A stretch of DNA of 64,000 bases from Gemmatimonadetes bacterium 2013_60CM_65_52 (GCA_002215645.1 NGFI01000004.1:185933-249932), one strand, 5' to 3'; shown: positions 53,375 through 63,134, numbered from the stretch's first letter. Numbers and translations: made by a program. Notes: generated by a model from the letters alone, not told the origin.

Positions 53375-54696
53375 CAGGGCAGGTCGTGTCCCACGAGCGC
53401 CTCGAGCTGCGCGCGTGCGACGCGGAAGTCCTGCCGTGCCTGGATGAGCGCGGAGCGCGCCCCGTCCAGCGTGGATTGCGATGTGAGCACGTCGAGCAGC
53501 GTGGACGCACCGAGTGCGTAGCGCTGCTGCTGTACGCGAAGGTCTTCCTTTGCGGCGTCGACGCTGGCCTGCTGAATGACGATGCGCTGTTGCGCGGTAC
53601 GGATGGCGCCGAGCTGCTGTACGAACGTCTGCTGTGCGGCGAGGCGGGCATCCCGAAGTCCCGCATCCGCGAGATCTTCATTGACGCTCGCGCGCGTCAC
53701 GGCATCCTCGCGCGCGTAGTTGTTGAAGAGCGCGTACGAGAGACGCAGGCTGACGTTGTTGGTGTAGGCGAGTGGCTGGCCGTTGAGGCCGTACGCCTGA
53801 CTGTACCCGTTGCCCGAGCGCGAGAGCGTGAGATCCACGGATGGCAAATATGCCGTCCTGGAGGATCGTGCCACGGCATGCGCGGATTCGAGTTGCGTCT
53901 GGGCCTGTCTGACCGCCGGACCCTGGTCGAGCGACGCGGCAAGCGACACGCTGTCAACGGAGGCGAGATCGAGGTCCAGGGTGTCCGATGGCAGCGCGGT
54001 GACGGGAGTCGCGGAGCCGATGAGACGCGTGAGCGCGGCACTCGCGATCCGGACGTTGTTGCGCGCCGTGATCAGCGCGAGCCGTGCGTTGCCGAGTGCG
54101 ATGACGGATCGCAGCGAGTCGGAGAGCGTCGCCACGCCGGCGCGCGTGCGTGCGATGGAGGTCTTGAGCTGCTCCTGCGCCTGTTGCAGTTGCGCCAGCG
54201 CGGCGCCCTCGGCTTCGCGCGCCGCCAGAATGGAGTAGTACTGCGTCTTTACCTGTAGAGCGACGTTGAAGCGCTGCGTGATCTCGTTGGCTTCGGCGGA
54301 CGAGACGTCGAAGTGTGCGCGCCGCAGGTCGCTCAGGCGGCGCCCGCCGTCGAACAGATTGAGTGTCGACGCGAGGCCGGTGCTGTACGTCCACGGCTGC
54401 GGCGCGGCATACGGTACGAGCCGGCCCTGCGTGTCGAGGCGGTCGCCGGACTGATTCACCTGGCCAAGGGAGAGGCTGAGGCTGGGCAGCAGCGCGCCCT
54501 TTGCGGAGCGGACGCCGGACTCCGCCGTGCGGACCTGTCCGCGCGCCGTCACGGCGAGAAGACTGTAGTCCTGCGCCTGTGCGACTGCGTCACGTAACGA
54601 CATGGGACGCCCGCCGAGGGTGTCGGGTGTCTGCGCGGCGAGAACGGCGGGAACGACGAGCAGCGCGCAGAGCGCGCGAAGGGGGGCGAGGTACAT
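53374..54696 (-). CDS. TolC family outer-membrane efflux protein
   Basis: About 440-aa outer-membrane factor. The signal peptide is LCALLVVPAVLAAQ. Two similar OEP halves each show the long helical pattern (LRDAVAQAQDYSLLAVTARG, LRLSYALFNNYAREDAVTRA, then QQQRYALGASTLLDVLTSQS). Starts on the ATG whose first base is shared with the stop of the previous gene (TGATG); a GTG one codon earlier is possible. Forms the exit duct for the MacA/MacB-like pump. Confidence 0.92.
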   Translation of the reverse strand: MYLAPLRALCALLVVPAVLAAQTPDTLGGRPMSLRDAVAQAQDYSLLAVTARGQVRTAESGVRSAKGALLPSLSLSLGQVNQSGDRLDTQGRLVPYAAPQPWTYSTGLASTLNLFDGGRRLSDLRRAHFDVSSAEANEITQRFNVALQVKTQYYSILAAREAEGAALAQLQQAQEQLKTSIARTRAGVATLSDSLRSVIALGNARLALITARNNVRIASAALTRLIGSATPVTALPSDTLDLDLASVDSVSLAASLDQGPAVRQAQTQLESAHAVARSSRTAYLPSVDLTLSRSGNGYSQAYGLNGQPLAYTNNVSLRLSYALFNNYAREDAVTRASVNEDLADAGLRDARLAAQQTFVQQLGAIRTAQQRIVIQQASVDAAKEDLRVQQQRYALGASTLLDVLTSQSTLDGARSALIQARQDFRVARAQLEALVGHDLP

Positions 54697-55079
54697 CACT
54701 TATGGCAGGCGGCCTTGATGCGCTTGCGCTCGGCGTCGCGGCGGGCGTCGTCGTCCTTGCGCCGCGCGTCGATCCGGCTCCGCTGCTCCGGCGTGAGAAT
54801 GGCATTGATGGCCACGCGCCGCGCCATCTTGATGGAATCCATGGCTGGTTGAACGGGGCGGAGCAACGTCTCGACCTGGCAATTCGAGTCGTCGAGCACG
54901 GAGTCCATCGTGGCGCGCTGCGTGCCACTGAGCGCCAGGTCGTCGTAGAGCGCCTTGCGCCGCGACGCGATGGTCGAGTCGTCGTGGCGGAAGACGCGAT
55001 CGGCGGAGAGGCCGAGTACGCCGCCAACGAGGAGGGCACCGAGCAGGAACGCGAGCGCTTGCTGTTTTGGACGCTCCAT
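54696..55079 (-). CDS. Spy/CpxP-like periplasmic protein
   Basis: 127-aa membrane-anchored protein. An N-terminal helix (ALAFLLGALLVGGVLGLSA) is followed by a helical, charged domain with LYDDLALSGTQRATMDSVLD and AINAILTPEQRSRIDARRKD, the LTxxQ-type repeats of Spy/CpxP and heavy-metal-resistance sensor proteins. Lies between the anti-sigma-like gene (6 bp) and tolC (overlap). Likely an envelope chaperone or stress sensor feeding into the same operon. Confidence 0.75.
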   Translation of the reverse strand: MERPKQQALAFLLGALLVGGVLGLSADRVFRHDDSTIASRRKALYDDLALSGTQRATMDSVLDDSNCQVETLLRPVQPAMDSIKMARRVAINAILTPEQRSRIDARRKDDDARRDAERKRIKAACHK

Positions 55080-55085
55080 GACGGC

Positions 55086-55448
55086 CTAGCGCGAGAGGAG
55101 GTAGTGAATGGCAACGTCGCCGTCGCCCACGGACGCAGCCCGCGCCGAGGGCTCGAGCGACGTCGTCGGATTGATGACGCTCGCGTACGCGCTGCGCACC
55201 TCGAGCTGGCGCGAGCGAACGAGCGCGAGGCTTGCGGCGACGATGAGCGCCGCGGCGGCCACGAGTCCTGGGCGCGACATGCCGGCCAGCGCGGACCACC
55301 AACTGTCCGTGTCCTGGTTCCGCGCGATGTGCGCGAGGATGCGCGACTCGAGCGCGTCCCAGTAGGTCTCGTCGTCGGGCGCCGCATACAGGGCCCGCAG
55401 GGCGTCTGTCAATTGGGCGTCGCCGGACATCCAGCGTTCATCCGTCAT
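55086..55448 (-). CDS. Predicted anti-sigma factor, single transmembrane helix
   Basis: 120-aa protein encoded directly after, and overlapping (ATGA), an ECF sigma gene. The cytosolic N-terminal part (ALRALYAAPDDETYWDALES, then RILAHI) precedes one transmembrane helix (GLVAAAALIVAASLALV) and a 40-residue periplasmic tail. No zinc-finger motif is visible, so the assignment rests on position and topology, which match membrane-bound anti-sigma factors. Confidence 0.7.
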   Translation of the reverse strand: MTDERWMSGDAQLTDALRALYAAPDDETYWDALESRILAHIARNQDTDSWWSALAGMSRPGLVAAAALIVAASLALVRSRQLEVRSAYASVINPTTSLEPSARAASVGDGDVAIHYLLSR

Positions 55449-56035
55449 GGTTTGCTCCGAAGATTCTGCAATCGCTTTCTCAATGCCGCGCGCGCATGAT
55501 GAAGATCGGATCGTGCCGTTCCCTCGGGAATGCCCAGCGTGCGGCCGATCTCCCCGTGGGTGAACCCCTCCACGTCGTGCATCACGATGACCGCGCGCTG
55601 GCGGTCGGTCAGATGCGTCAGCGCTTCCTTCAACCGTTCGCGAAGCTCCTCCGATTCCGCCGGATCGCGGAACGGCATCGGGATCGCTTCGGGCAGCTCC
55701 TCCGCCGCCCGCACCTTGCGGCGACGGACGAGATCGAGCGCGGCGTTGGCCATGATCCGGTACAGCCACGCCCCGAATGGCTGGTCGGGACGAAACCGGT
55801 CGAGCGCGCGATGCGCATGCAGAAATCCTTCCTGCACCGCATCCTCCGCGTCTTCATGCGAGAGCACGATCGCGCGGACGATACCATAGGCCCGTCGCTG
55901 ATGGATGCGCACGAGGTCCGAAAAGGCCTCGTCCGATCCGCGCTGCGCCGCGATCACGATGGCGCGCTCCGCCCGCACGCCGTCAGCCGGCGACGGCATC
56001 TCGAGCGATGTGAGCGGCGCGGCGGTCGCGATCAT
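55445..56035 (-). CDS. ECF sigma factor (RpoE-like)
   Basis: 196-aa extracytoplasmic-function sigma factor. Region 2 shows SHEDAEDAVQEGFLHAHRAL and GAWLYRIMANAALDLVRRRK; region 4 shows LTDRQRAVIVMHDVEGFTHG, then EIGRTLGIPEGTARSDLHHA. It directs RNA polymerase to stress promoters and here heads an operon with an anti-sigma-like gene, a Spy-like gene and the TolC/MacA/permease genes, so envelope stress probably induces this efflux system. Confidence 0.93.
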   Translation of the reverse strand: MIATAAPLTSLEMPSPADGVRAERAIVIAAQRGSDEAFSDLVRIHQRRAYGIVRAIVLSHEDAEDAVQEGFLHAHRALDRFRPDQPFGAWLYRIMANAALDLVRRRKVRAAEELPEAIPMPFRDPAESEELRERLKEALTHLTDRQRAVIVMHDVEGFTHGEIGRTLGIPEGTARSDLHHARAALRKRLQNLRSKP

Positions 56036-56100
56036 GACTCCAGCGGTGGGCGAACCTCATTCTTCCTACGGCTGCTCGGAATGAAGCGTTGGAGTATCCG

Positions 56101-56697
56101 TCACCCGGCGGCAGGCGCACCGGCGAGCCCGAGCGAGTTCGCCGCGCGCTGCATGGCGCCGATCACGACCGTGATGTGCTCGTCGAGATCCACGCCGAGA
56201 TCCGCCGCGCCCTGTACCACGTCCTCGCGGCTCACGCCGCGCGCGAACGCCTTGTCCTTCATCTTCTTCTTCACCGACCGGGCGTCCACTTCATGTACAC
56301 TCCGTGAGGGACGCACGAGCGCCGTGGCCGTAATGAGCCCCGTCAGCTCATCCACCGCGAAGAGGGTCTTGGCCATGGGCGTGACGCGCGGCACGCCGGA
56401 ATACTGCGCATGTCCAAGCACGGCCTCCAGAATGTCCTCCGGCCAGCCTCGGTCGCGGAGCACGCGCACTCCGTGCGCCGGATGCTCCTCGGTGGGCGAA
56501 TGCGCGGCGTTCGGAAACCGCTCGTAGTCGAAGTCGTGAATCAGGCCCGTGAGCCCCCAACGCTCGGCGTCTCCGTCCAGGCGGACCGCATATTCCCGCA
56601 TCGCGGCCTCGACGGCCAGCATGTGCTTCCGAAGGGAATCGCTCCGGGTGTACTCCTGAACGAGGGCGAGGGCTTCGGTGCGGGAAGGAAGCGTCAT
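56101..56697 (-). CDS. HD domain phosphohydrolase-like protein
   Basis: 198-aa HD-superfamily protein. SLRKHMLAVEAAMREYAVRL supplies the first His, LTGLIHDFDYERFPN the HD pair, and HGVRVLRDRGWPEDILEAVL with GHAQYSG further ligands. Members hydrolyse phosphate esters of nucleotides. Substrate unknown. Located downstream of the cyclophilin/small membrane protein pair on the minus strand, 26 bp away. Confidence 0.85.
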   Translation of the reverse strand: MTLPSRTEALALVQEYTRSDSLRKHMLAVEAAMREYAVRLDGDAERWGLTGLIHDFDYERFPNAAHSPTEEHPAHGVRVLRDRGWPEDILEAVLGHAQYSGVPRVTPMAKTLFAVDELTGLITATALVRPSRSVHEVDARSVKKKMKDKAFARGVSREDVVQGAADLGVDLDEHITVVIGAMQRAANSLGLAGAPAAG

Positions 56698-56723
56698 GTC
56701 AGCGATTGGTGGCGGGGAGCCGC

Positions 56724-56885
56724 CTACTTCGCCGCTTCGGCCGCGGGCTTTCCCTCGCGTTCCTCAGCGTTGTAGTGCGCGTTGGTGATGCGCACGATGC
56801 CAAAGAGGATCACGAACAGGGCGATGGCGCCAAGGATGAGTCCGGTAAATCCGGCCGACTTGTCTCCGGGCTGTGGGGAGCTCAT
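56724..56885 (-). CDS. Small single-helix membrane protein
   Basis: 53-aa protein overlapping the cyclophilin stop by four bases (ATGA). The hydrophobic helix [17 protein letters not shown] occupies residues 15-31; the tail is charged ([13 protein letters not shown]). Translational coupling to both neighbours supports it being real. Function unknown. Confidence 0.7.
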   Translation of the reverse strand: MSSPQPGDKSAGFTGLILGAIALFVILFGIVRITNAHYNAEEREGKPAAEAAK

Positions 56886-57340
56886 GCGACACGCACCTTG
56901 TTCATGACGTCGTTCTTCTTGATCTGCTTCATGATGTCGAGGCCACCGGTAATCTTGCCGAACACTGTATGTACACCGTTCAGGTGCTTCGTGTTGTCCT
57001 CTGACAGCACCATGAAGAACTGGCTTCCGCCCGTGTCCTTGCCGGCATGCGCCATGGAGAGTGCGCCAACCTCATGTTTCCGCGGATTGCCACTTGTCTC
57101 GCACTTGATCTTCCAGCCGGGACCGCCCGTGCCGATGCGCGGATCGCCCTCCGGAAGGTCGCGGGAGAGCGGGTCGCCCCCCTGGACCACGAAGTCCGCG
57201 ATGACGCGATGAAATTTCACGCCGTCGTAAAACCCCGAGTTGGCCAGCTTCTCGAAGTTCTCGACGGTCTTGGGCGCGTCCACATCATACAGCTCGGCGC
57301 TGATGGTGCCGCGATTGGTCTCGAAGGTTGCAGTCTTCAA
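56882..57340 (-). CDS. ppiB: Peptidyl-prolyl cis-trans isomerase (cyclophilin)
   Basis: 152-aa cytoplasmic cyclophilin that speeds proline isomerisation during folding. Active-site segments: [40 protein letters not shown] and [11 protein letters not shown]. It lacks a signal peptide. The start codon is TTG ([11 protein letters not shown]), the only in-frame start near the conserved N-terminus. First gene of a coupled pair with the 53-aa membrane protein. Confidence 0.94.
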   Translation of the reverse strand: MKTATFETNRGTISAELYDVDAPKTVENFEKLANSGFYDGVKFHRVIADFVVQGGDPLSRDLPEGDPRIGTGGPGWKIKCETSGNPRKHEVGALSMAHAGKDTGGSQFFMVLSEDNTKHLNGVHTVFGKITGGLDIMKQIKKNDVMNKVRVA

Positions 57341-57502
57341 CGGCGTCTCCGCACAGGGTACAGGCCTCGCATAGGGTATTCAAGGAAAGATAGTCCTGCG
57401 ATGGGACCGTGCCACCGGGGGCTGTTCGGGCGTCTATTTACAATACGGCGGAATGGGTGATGCTTAGCATCTCGTCCGTCGTTCACTCGTGCCCTGCGGG
57501 CC

Positions 57503-60061
57503 ATGCGCATCCGCCACGTCCTCTCGCTTCTCGCCCTTGCCTCGGCCGCAGTTTCGTGCGGCGGTGACGCATCCAAGTCTTCACCTGGCGAAACGCAGCC
57601 GACCACACTGGTGGTGACGACGGTCATCGTCGCGCCGCCCTTCGCTCAGCTCGAGCTCGGGAGCAGCGCGACGTTCACGGTCGAAGTGCACGATCAGCTC
57701 GGCGCCCTCATGAGCGGGAAGGTTGCGGCCTGGACTTCCGGCGATCCGCGAGTCGCAACGGTCGATGCCTCTGGCGTGGTGAAGTCCATCGCCGTCGGGA
57801 CGGCGTCGGTGATAGCGACCGTCGAGGGCAAATCCGGGCTGGCGACCATCACCGTCGTGCCCGTGGCAGTGGCAAGTGTGAGCATCGCAGCTCCCGCGAG
57901 CAGTGTCACGGCGGGCCTGACGGCCACGTATACGGCCACGACGAAGGACAGGAACGGCAACGTGCTCGCGGGCCGAGTGGTGGCGTGGACGTCCAGCTCG
58001 ACGCGCGTGGCGACGATCGACGGCAACGGCGTGCTCACCGCGATTTCGGCGGGCACCACCACCATCACCGCGACAAGCGAGACCATCTCGGCAACGCTCA
58101 GCGTCGTCGTGGCCGCGCCCGCCGGTTCAGTTCCACCGACCATCGCGTCCATAGCTCCGGCGACGCTCACGCGTGGCGCGACTGCGACCATCACGGGCGC
58201 GAATTTTGGTGCCACGCCGGGCCTCAATCAGGTGTTCATCAGTGGAGTCGCAACCCAGGTGACTGCGGCGTCACCGACCCAGCTCACCGTCACGGTTCCG
58301 GCAGGAGTACCGTGTCAGGTTACGCAATCCGTAAACGTCGACGTGTTGACGGTGGCCGGAAGCACCACGGCAAAGCAGACGTTGCAAGTCGCCGCGCAAC
58401 GTTCGCTGGCGGTTGGAGCGAGCTTCTTCATGACGGCCACAGGCAACCTGGCGTGCAACGAGCTGCCGACTGGCGGCACGTATCTCGTGAGCGTCTTCAA
58501 CGCTGGGAAAGCGGTGGGCAGTGTGGCGGGGTTCGAGCTCAAGGGAATCGGGGGTACGCCGGCCGGCAACATGGCGGCGCCCGTCAGCCCGAATGCGACC
58601 GTCATTCCGGCCCCGAGGATGTCTGTGCAGAGCGCCGTGACGCCCGAAGCGCAGGCCGCGGAGAACGAGCACCTTCAACATCTCCAGGGAGATCTCGATC
58701 TCGTACGACGCCTCGGTTCGCCGCGGCGGTATCCAATCGCGCGCAGCATCGCCGGCGTGGCGAACACGCAGTCGCAGTTGGTGGTTCCGACCACCGTCGG
58801 CGCGACGACGAGCATCAACTATCACTTCAACAGTTGTCGCATCAGCAGCGCGACGACCATCACTGCGCGCGTGGTGTACGTCGGTCCCAAAGCGATCGTG
58901 CTCGAGGACAACGCCTCGCCGCTCGCCGGAAAGATCGACGCCGACCTCAGCGCACTGGCGAAGGAATTCGAGGATGTCTCGTTCCCGTTGCTCGGGAGCT
59001 TCGGCAACGTCCTGGCCTACGACGACTCGACCAACAAGAACGGCCACCTGATCATGCTGTTCACCCCCCAGGTGAACAATCAGTCGGCCAACCTGCTCGG
59101 GTTCGTCTCGGCGTGCGACTTCTATCCGCCGAGCATCGATCCGTCGGTCAGCGCGAGCAACCAGGCGGAGATCTTCTATGCGCGTGCAGTGACGGACACC
59201 TCGCCCACGAGCAACTCCATCAACGGACGGCCGCTCTGGCGCCGCGAGATGCCCGGAACGCTGATTCACGAGTCGAAGCACATCCTCGCCTTCGGAGAGC
59301 GATTCCAGACGCCGGTCATCATCACCGCGTTCGAGCAGATCTGGCTCGAGGAAGCCACCGCGCAGCAGGCGAGTGAGCTCTACGGGCGCGCGATTCACGG
59401 CAACGGGTGGAAGACCAACGCGGGGTACCAGGACGCGCTGTTCTGCGAGGTACGGCCAAGCTCTGCGAGCTGCAACGGCGCGACGTTCGTGATGGGCAAC
59501 CACTTCGGCTTCCTGAACGACTATCTCCAGAACTTCGAGACCAAGAGCATCCTGAGCGGAGTCGACGACTACGATATCTACGGAAGCTCGTGGCTGTTCG
59601 CCCGGTGGCTCACCGATACGTATGCGGCGGGAAACGAGTCCGCGTTCCTTCAGTCGGTGGTGAAGAACTACAACGTCACGGGAGTGGACAACGTGGTATC
59701 CGTCACGGGCAAGACCTGGCCGGAGCTGCTCTCACAGTTCACGCTGATGCTCCTGGCGGACGATTTGCCCAACGTCCCCAAGCAGTTCCAGGAGCTGAGC
59801 TGGAATCTGCCGGCAGTGTTCGCGGGCTACAACGGCGATTTCCCGTCGTCGCGGTCGCTCTCGCCGCTCGCGCCGCGTCAAGCACCCTTCGCGACCAACT
59901 TCACGGCGTCCCTGTCGTCCATCAAGGGCGGCGGAGCCATGCTGCTGCGCATCAACGCATCAGGCAACGTGGGTTCTCAGCTGCTGGACCTGCATGATTT
60001 CTCGGGTCAGCCGCTGGATCCGACGTCGAACATCGGGATCGCGGTCTTGCGGATTCAGTAA
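57503..60061 (+). CDS. Secreted lipoprotein: Ig-like (BIG2) and IPT domains fused to an M30-like zinc protease
   Basis: 852-aa lipoprotein. The signal ends in the lipobox SAAVSCGG. Two bacterial Ig-like (BIG2) repeats follow (about residues 35-115 and 120-205; VAAWTSGDPRVATVDASG and VVAWTSSSTRVATIDGNG). An IPT/TIG domain (IASIAPATLTRGATATITGA) spans about 208-290. The C-terminal 450 residues contain TLIHESKHILAFGER (HExxH, H589, E590, H593) and EQIWLEEATAQQASELYG, the zinc site and following Glu of hyicolysin-like M30 peptidases. Probably a surface-attached protease. The gene is preceded by a divergent region towards ppiB. Confidence 0.87.
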   Translation: MRIRHVLSLLALASAAVSCGGDASKSSPGETQPTTLVVTTVIVAPPFAQLELGSSATFTVEVHDQLGALMSGKVAAWTSGDPRVATVDASGVVKSIAVGTASVIATVEGKSGLATITVVPVAVASVSIAAPASSVTAGLTATYTATTKDRNGNVLAGRVVAWTSSSTRVATIDGNGVLTAISAGTTTITATSETISATLSVVVAAPAGSVPPTIASIAPATLTRGATATITGANFGATPGLNQVFISGVATQVTAASPTQLTVTVPAGVPCQVTQSVNVDVLTVAGSTTAKQTLQVAAQRSLAVGASFFMTATGNLACNELPTGGTYLVSVFNAGKAVGSVAGFELKGIGGTPAGNMAAPVSPNATVIPAPRMSVQSAVTPEAQAAENEHLQHLQGDLDLVRRLGSPRRYPIARSIAGVANTQSQLVVPTTVGATTSINYHFNSCRISSATTITARVVYVGPKAIVLEDNASPLAGKIDADLSALAKEFEDVSFPLLGSFGNVLAYDDSTNKNGHLIMLFTPQVNNQSANLLGFVSACDFYPPSIDPSVSASNQAEIFYARAVTDTSPTSNSINGRPLWRREMPGTLIHESKHILAFGERFQTPVIITAFEQIWLEEATAQQASELYGRAIHGNGWKTNAGYQDALFCEVRPSSASCNGATFVMGNHFGFLNDYLQNFETKSILSGVDDYDIYGSSWLFARWLTDTYAAGNESAFLQSVVKNYNVTGVDNVVSVTGKTWPELLSQFTLMLLADDLPNVPKQFQELSWNLPAVFAGYNGDFPSSRSLSPLAPRQAPFATNFTASLSSIKGGGAMLLRINASGNVGSQLLDLHDFSGQPLDPTSNIGIAVLRIQ

Positions 60062-60076
60062 ACCCGCGCGCCGGCG

Positions 60077-60571
60077 TCAGCTCTTTGACGCCGGCGGTTT
60101 GCCCGACGTGAGCACACCGAGCCAGACGCGTGGCACCTTGCAGCCGGCCAACATCGCGGGATCGAAGGTCCATTTCGCGACGGCGCCGCGGAAGCTTTCG
60201 CCGAGCCAGGGGTGCGTGGCCTTGACGACGGTGAAGGTCTTCATGTCCGCCTTGCCGAGCGTGTCCACCATGACCGACACCCGTACCTCGTTGTACTTGG
60301 CGCGCCGCACCGCGGACGGCATGGCCTTTACCGGCAGCGCCGTGGCGACGTTGGCGTGTGGTGTGGCGAGACGATCCACACCCAGATCGGGCTTCACTGC
60401 CGCGCGCCGGAGCGCCTCGGCGCAATCACCATAGGCGATTGCCCCCTCCGGCGGCGCACTGCGTACAGGAGTCTCGGGCACGATTTCCGGCTCGGGTTCG
60501 GGATTGCCCGCGCACGCCACGAGGAGCACGGTGAGAGCGAGGGCGGAGCGGCCGCGCGAGAGCAGGATCAT
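60077..60571 (-). CDS. TonB C-terminal-like lipoprotein
   Basis: 164-aa lipoprotein from the ATG at 60571 (lipobox LLVACAG). A Pro/Glu-rich stretch (NPEPEPEIVPETP) precedes a domain with RVSVMVDTLGKADMKTFTVV and FRGAVAKWTFDPAMLAG, the beta-alpha-beta pattern of the TonB C-terminal domain. It lacks the TonB inner-membrane energising helix, so it is not a true TonB. An ATG at 60607, overlapping nth's stop, is the alternative start and would indicate coupling. Confidence 0.78.
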   Translation of the reverse strand: MILLSRGRSALALTVLLVACAGNPEPEPEIVPETPVRSAPPEGAIAYGDCAEALRRAAVKPDLGVDRLATPHANVATALPVKAMPSAVRRAKYNEVRVSVMVDTLGKADMKTFTVVKATHPWLGESFRGAVAKWTFDPAMLAGCKVPRVWLGVLTSGKPPASKS

Positions 60572-60603
60572 ATCCGGAAGTGAGGTGAGAACACGCGTCG
60601 TGC

Positions 60604-61299
60604 TCATGGAGCCACGAGCGACGATGGACAGATGTCCGCGAGCACGCAGTCGGCGCAGCGCGGCGCGCGCGCATCGCAGACGCGACGCCCGTGCTCGATG
60701 AGAAGGTGGGACAACATCGTCCAATATTGCTTCGGAAACAGCGGCATGAGTGCAAGCTCGATCTTCACGGCGTCGGACTCCTTCGTGAAGCCGAGGCGGT
60801 TGCTGAGACGCGTGACGTGTGTGTCCACGGTGATGCCGTCGTTTCTTCCGAAGGCATTCCCGAGGATCACGTTCGCCGTCTTGCGTCCGACACCGGGAAG
60901 CTGCACGAGTGCGTCCATGTCGGCCGGAACGTCGCCGCCGTGTCGCTCCACCAGCGCAGTGGCCATGCCAATGAGGCTCCTGGCCTTGTTCCGGAAGAAT
61001 CCCGTCGACCGGATGAGCTCCTCCAGCTCCCACTGCTCCGCTTCTGCAAGCGCCGCAGGGTCCCGGTACCGGGCAAACAGCGCGGGCGTCACCATGTTGA
61101 CGCGCTTGTCCGTGCACTGCGCACTGAGAATCGTGGCGACGAGCAGTTGATACGCATTCGTGAAGTCGAGCGCGCAATGGGCGTCGGGATACTCCGCGAG
61201 AAGGCGGTCGAGCACCACGCCGGCCTGCTTCTTCAGCGCTGCGCCGCGCAGAACTCGAGACGCCCGTGCCCGGACCGGGCGCTTCTTTTTCGCGGGCAT
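60604..61299 (-). CDS. nth: Endonuclease III (DNA glycosylase/AP lyase)
   Basis: 231-aa base-excision enzyme for oxidised pyrimidines. The helix-hairpin-helix is [17 protein letters not shown] with catalytic Lys region; the catalytic Asp lies in [15 protein letters not shown]. The C-terminal 4Fe-4S cluster is intact: C-x6-C-x2-C-x5-C in [18 protein letters not shown] basic N-terminal extension ([16 protein letters not shown]) precedes the usual start. The ATG overlaps the polX stop (ATGA). Confidence 0.95.
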   Translation of the reverse strand: MPAKKKRPVRARASRVLRGAALKKQAGVVLDRLLAEYPDAHCALDFTNAYQLLVATILSAQCTDKRVNMVTPALFARYRDPAALAEAEQWELEELIRSTGFFRNKARSLIGMATALVERHGGDVPADMDALVQLPGVGRKTANVILGNAFGRNDGITVDTHVTRLSNRLGFTKESDAVKIELALMPLFPKQYWTMLSHLLIEHGRRVCDARAPRCADCVLADICPSSLVAP

Positions 61300-63038
61300 C
61301 AGCGCAGCGCCTCCCGCCGCGCGCGAGAGAACGCCAGCACGTCGTCAACGCTCCGGGCGTTCAATATGTCCTGCGCTGCGACGCCTGCCTTCCGCGCCAT
61401 GCCGACGCCGATCGTCGTGTAGTCGAGCGACGCGACGGAGTGGGCGTCGGGCCCGATGGCAATCGTAACGCCGCGCTCGATGGCCCGTGGAATGAGACGC
61501 CAATCCAGATCGAGCCGCTTGGGATCGGCATTGAGCTCGAGCGCGACACCAACGTAGCCGGCCTTGTCGATCACCGCTTCCAGATCGAGCGGGTACGGAT
61601 CGCGAGACAGCAGCAAGCGCCCGGTCGGGTGGCCGAGGATGGTGAGATGCGGGTCGTCGAGCGCGCGAAGAACGCGCGCGGTCATGGTACTCTGGTCCAT
61701 TGAGAACCGGGAATGTATGGACCCGACCACGAAATCGAAGCGGTCCAGCGTCTCGCCATCGTAGTCGAGCGTACCGTCGGCCAGGATGTCCGCCTCGATG
61801 CCCTTGAGGATGAGAAACCCATCCGTGGCCGCAGCGTTGAGCGCGTCGATCTCGGCGTGTTGCGCGAGAATCCGTTCGCGGGACACGCCGCCGGCGTAAA
61901 ACGCCGACGCCGAGTGGTCCGTGATTCCGAGGTAGCTCCACCCGCGGGCACGCGCGCCGTCTGCCATGACCGCGATGCTGGCACGGCCGTCCGAGTACTC
62001 CGAGTGGCAATGCAACACGCCGCGAATGTCGGATGGCTCGATGAGCGTCGGCATGCGTCCCCGCGCGGCAAGCTGGAGCTCGCGCCCGCTCTCGCGCATC
62101 TCTGGAGCGACGTAGGGAAGCCCTGCGAGGGCGTAGAACGCCGCTTCATTCGCGGCCTCGAGGCGACGTCCGCTCGCGTCCAGCAGGTGATTTCCTTCGA
62201 GCGTGATGCCGTGCGCGGCCAGCATGGTCGACACCGAGCGCACGTGCTGATCCGACCCCGTGGCGCGCCAGAGCGCCACGACGAAGTCCTCTGCCGAAAC
62301 GCAATGCAGATCGAGACGGGCGCCATCCGTCAGCGTGATGCACGGCGACGCCGTGCCCTCGTTCGTGACTTGTCGGACTCCCGGCGCTCGCGACAGCGAT
62401 GACGCCACCGCCACCGGATCTGCCACGCACGCTGCCACGACGTCGACGTCCCGAGCCGTCTCACAGTGACGGCGCAGCGACCCCGCAAGTTCGGCCCGGA
62501 CGACGTCCGGATGTGAACGAACCATCGCGAGCAAGGACGTCGCGCTGGCGAGCATGCGAGGGTAGAGATCGCGTGTTCCGGACGCGCGAAAACGCTCGAC
62601 GGCATGGATGAGCCGGTCTACGGTCTTGGGGCCGAATCCCTTCAGTGCGCGGAGTCGCCCGTCGCGCGCGGCCGTCTCCATGGCGTCCACGGAATCGATG
62701 CCGAGCGCTGCATGCAGTTGGTGAATGCGGCTCGTTCCCAATCCGGGAACCTGCATGAGATCGAGCAGGCCGGGCGGCGTCTCGGCGCGCAGCTGCTCGA
62801 GGTAGCTCGACTCGCCCGTCGCGTTGAGGTCGCGGATGACGGCGAGCGTCGCGGGTCCGATGCCGCGCGTCTCGGCAAGTGTTCCCGCATGGTCCAGTGC
62901 GGCGAGATCATCCGTCTCGAGGGCGATGACAGCCTTCGCTGCACCCTCGTATGCTCGCACCTTGAAGGGACTCTCGCCGCGGAGCTCGAGGTGGGCCGCA
63001 ATGAGGGAGAGCACGTGCGCGGCGGAACGGGGATCCAT
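61299..63038 (-). CDS. polX: PolX-type DNA polymerase/3'-5' exonuclease (PHP domain)
   Basis: 579-aa bacterial family X polymerase. The N-terminal 8-kDa and HhH region ([20 protein letters not shown], then [11 protein letters not shown] and [18 protein letters not shown]) is followed by the palm domain, whose usual aspartates appear as [10 protein letters not shown] and [10 protein letters not shown]. The C-terminal PHP exonuclease domain starts at [20 protein letters not shown] and includes [12 protein letters not shown] and [14 protein letters not shown]. Repairs gaps in base excision, consistent with translational coupling to nth. The ATG at 63038 begins the conserved region; the upstream repeat is outside. 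Confidence 0.93.
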   Translation of the reverse strand: MDPRSAAHVLSLIAAHLELRGESPFKVRAYEGAAKAVIALETDDLAALDHAGTLAETRGIGPATLAVIRDLNATGESSYLEQLRAETPPGLLDLMQVPGLGTSRIHQLHAALGIDSVDAMETAARDGRLRALKGFGPKTVDRLIHAVERFRASGTRDLYPRMLASATSLLAMVRSHPDVVRAELAGSLRRHCETARDVDVVAACVADPVAVASSLSRAPGVRQVTNEGTASPCITLTDGARLDLHCVSAEDFVVALWRATGSDQHVRSVSTMLAAHGITLEGNHLLDASGRRLEAANEAAFYALAGLPYVAPEMRESGRELQLAARGRMPTLIEPSDIRGVLHCHSEYSDGRASIAVMADGARARGWSYLGITDHSASAFYAGGVSRERILAQHAEIDALNAAATDGFLILKGIEADILADGTLDYDGETLDRFDFVVGSIHSRFSMDQSTMTARVLRALDDPHLTILGHPTGRLLLSRDPYPLDLEAVIDKAGYVGVALELNADPKRLDLDWRLIPRAIERGVTIAIGPDAHSVASLDYTTIGVGMARKAGVAAQDILNARSVDDVLAFSRARREALR

Positions 63039-63053
63039 CTCGTCAAAAAAAAT

Positions 63054-63110
63054 CAGTAGTGAAGGACAGTACCCGGTACCCTGCACCCGGTAAAACAACG
63101 TATCCGGTAC
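63054..63110 (+). repeat. Dispersed intergenic repeat, copy 3
   Basis: Begins CAGTAGTGAAGGACAGTACC and ends ACGTATCCGGTAC; matches copies at 6181 and 46041 over its whole length with a few changes. It lies in the gap between polX and the next minus-strand gene. Confidence 0.8.
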
Positions 63111-63134
63111 GGCCCCCCGAAGTGGGGCGACAGT

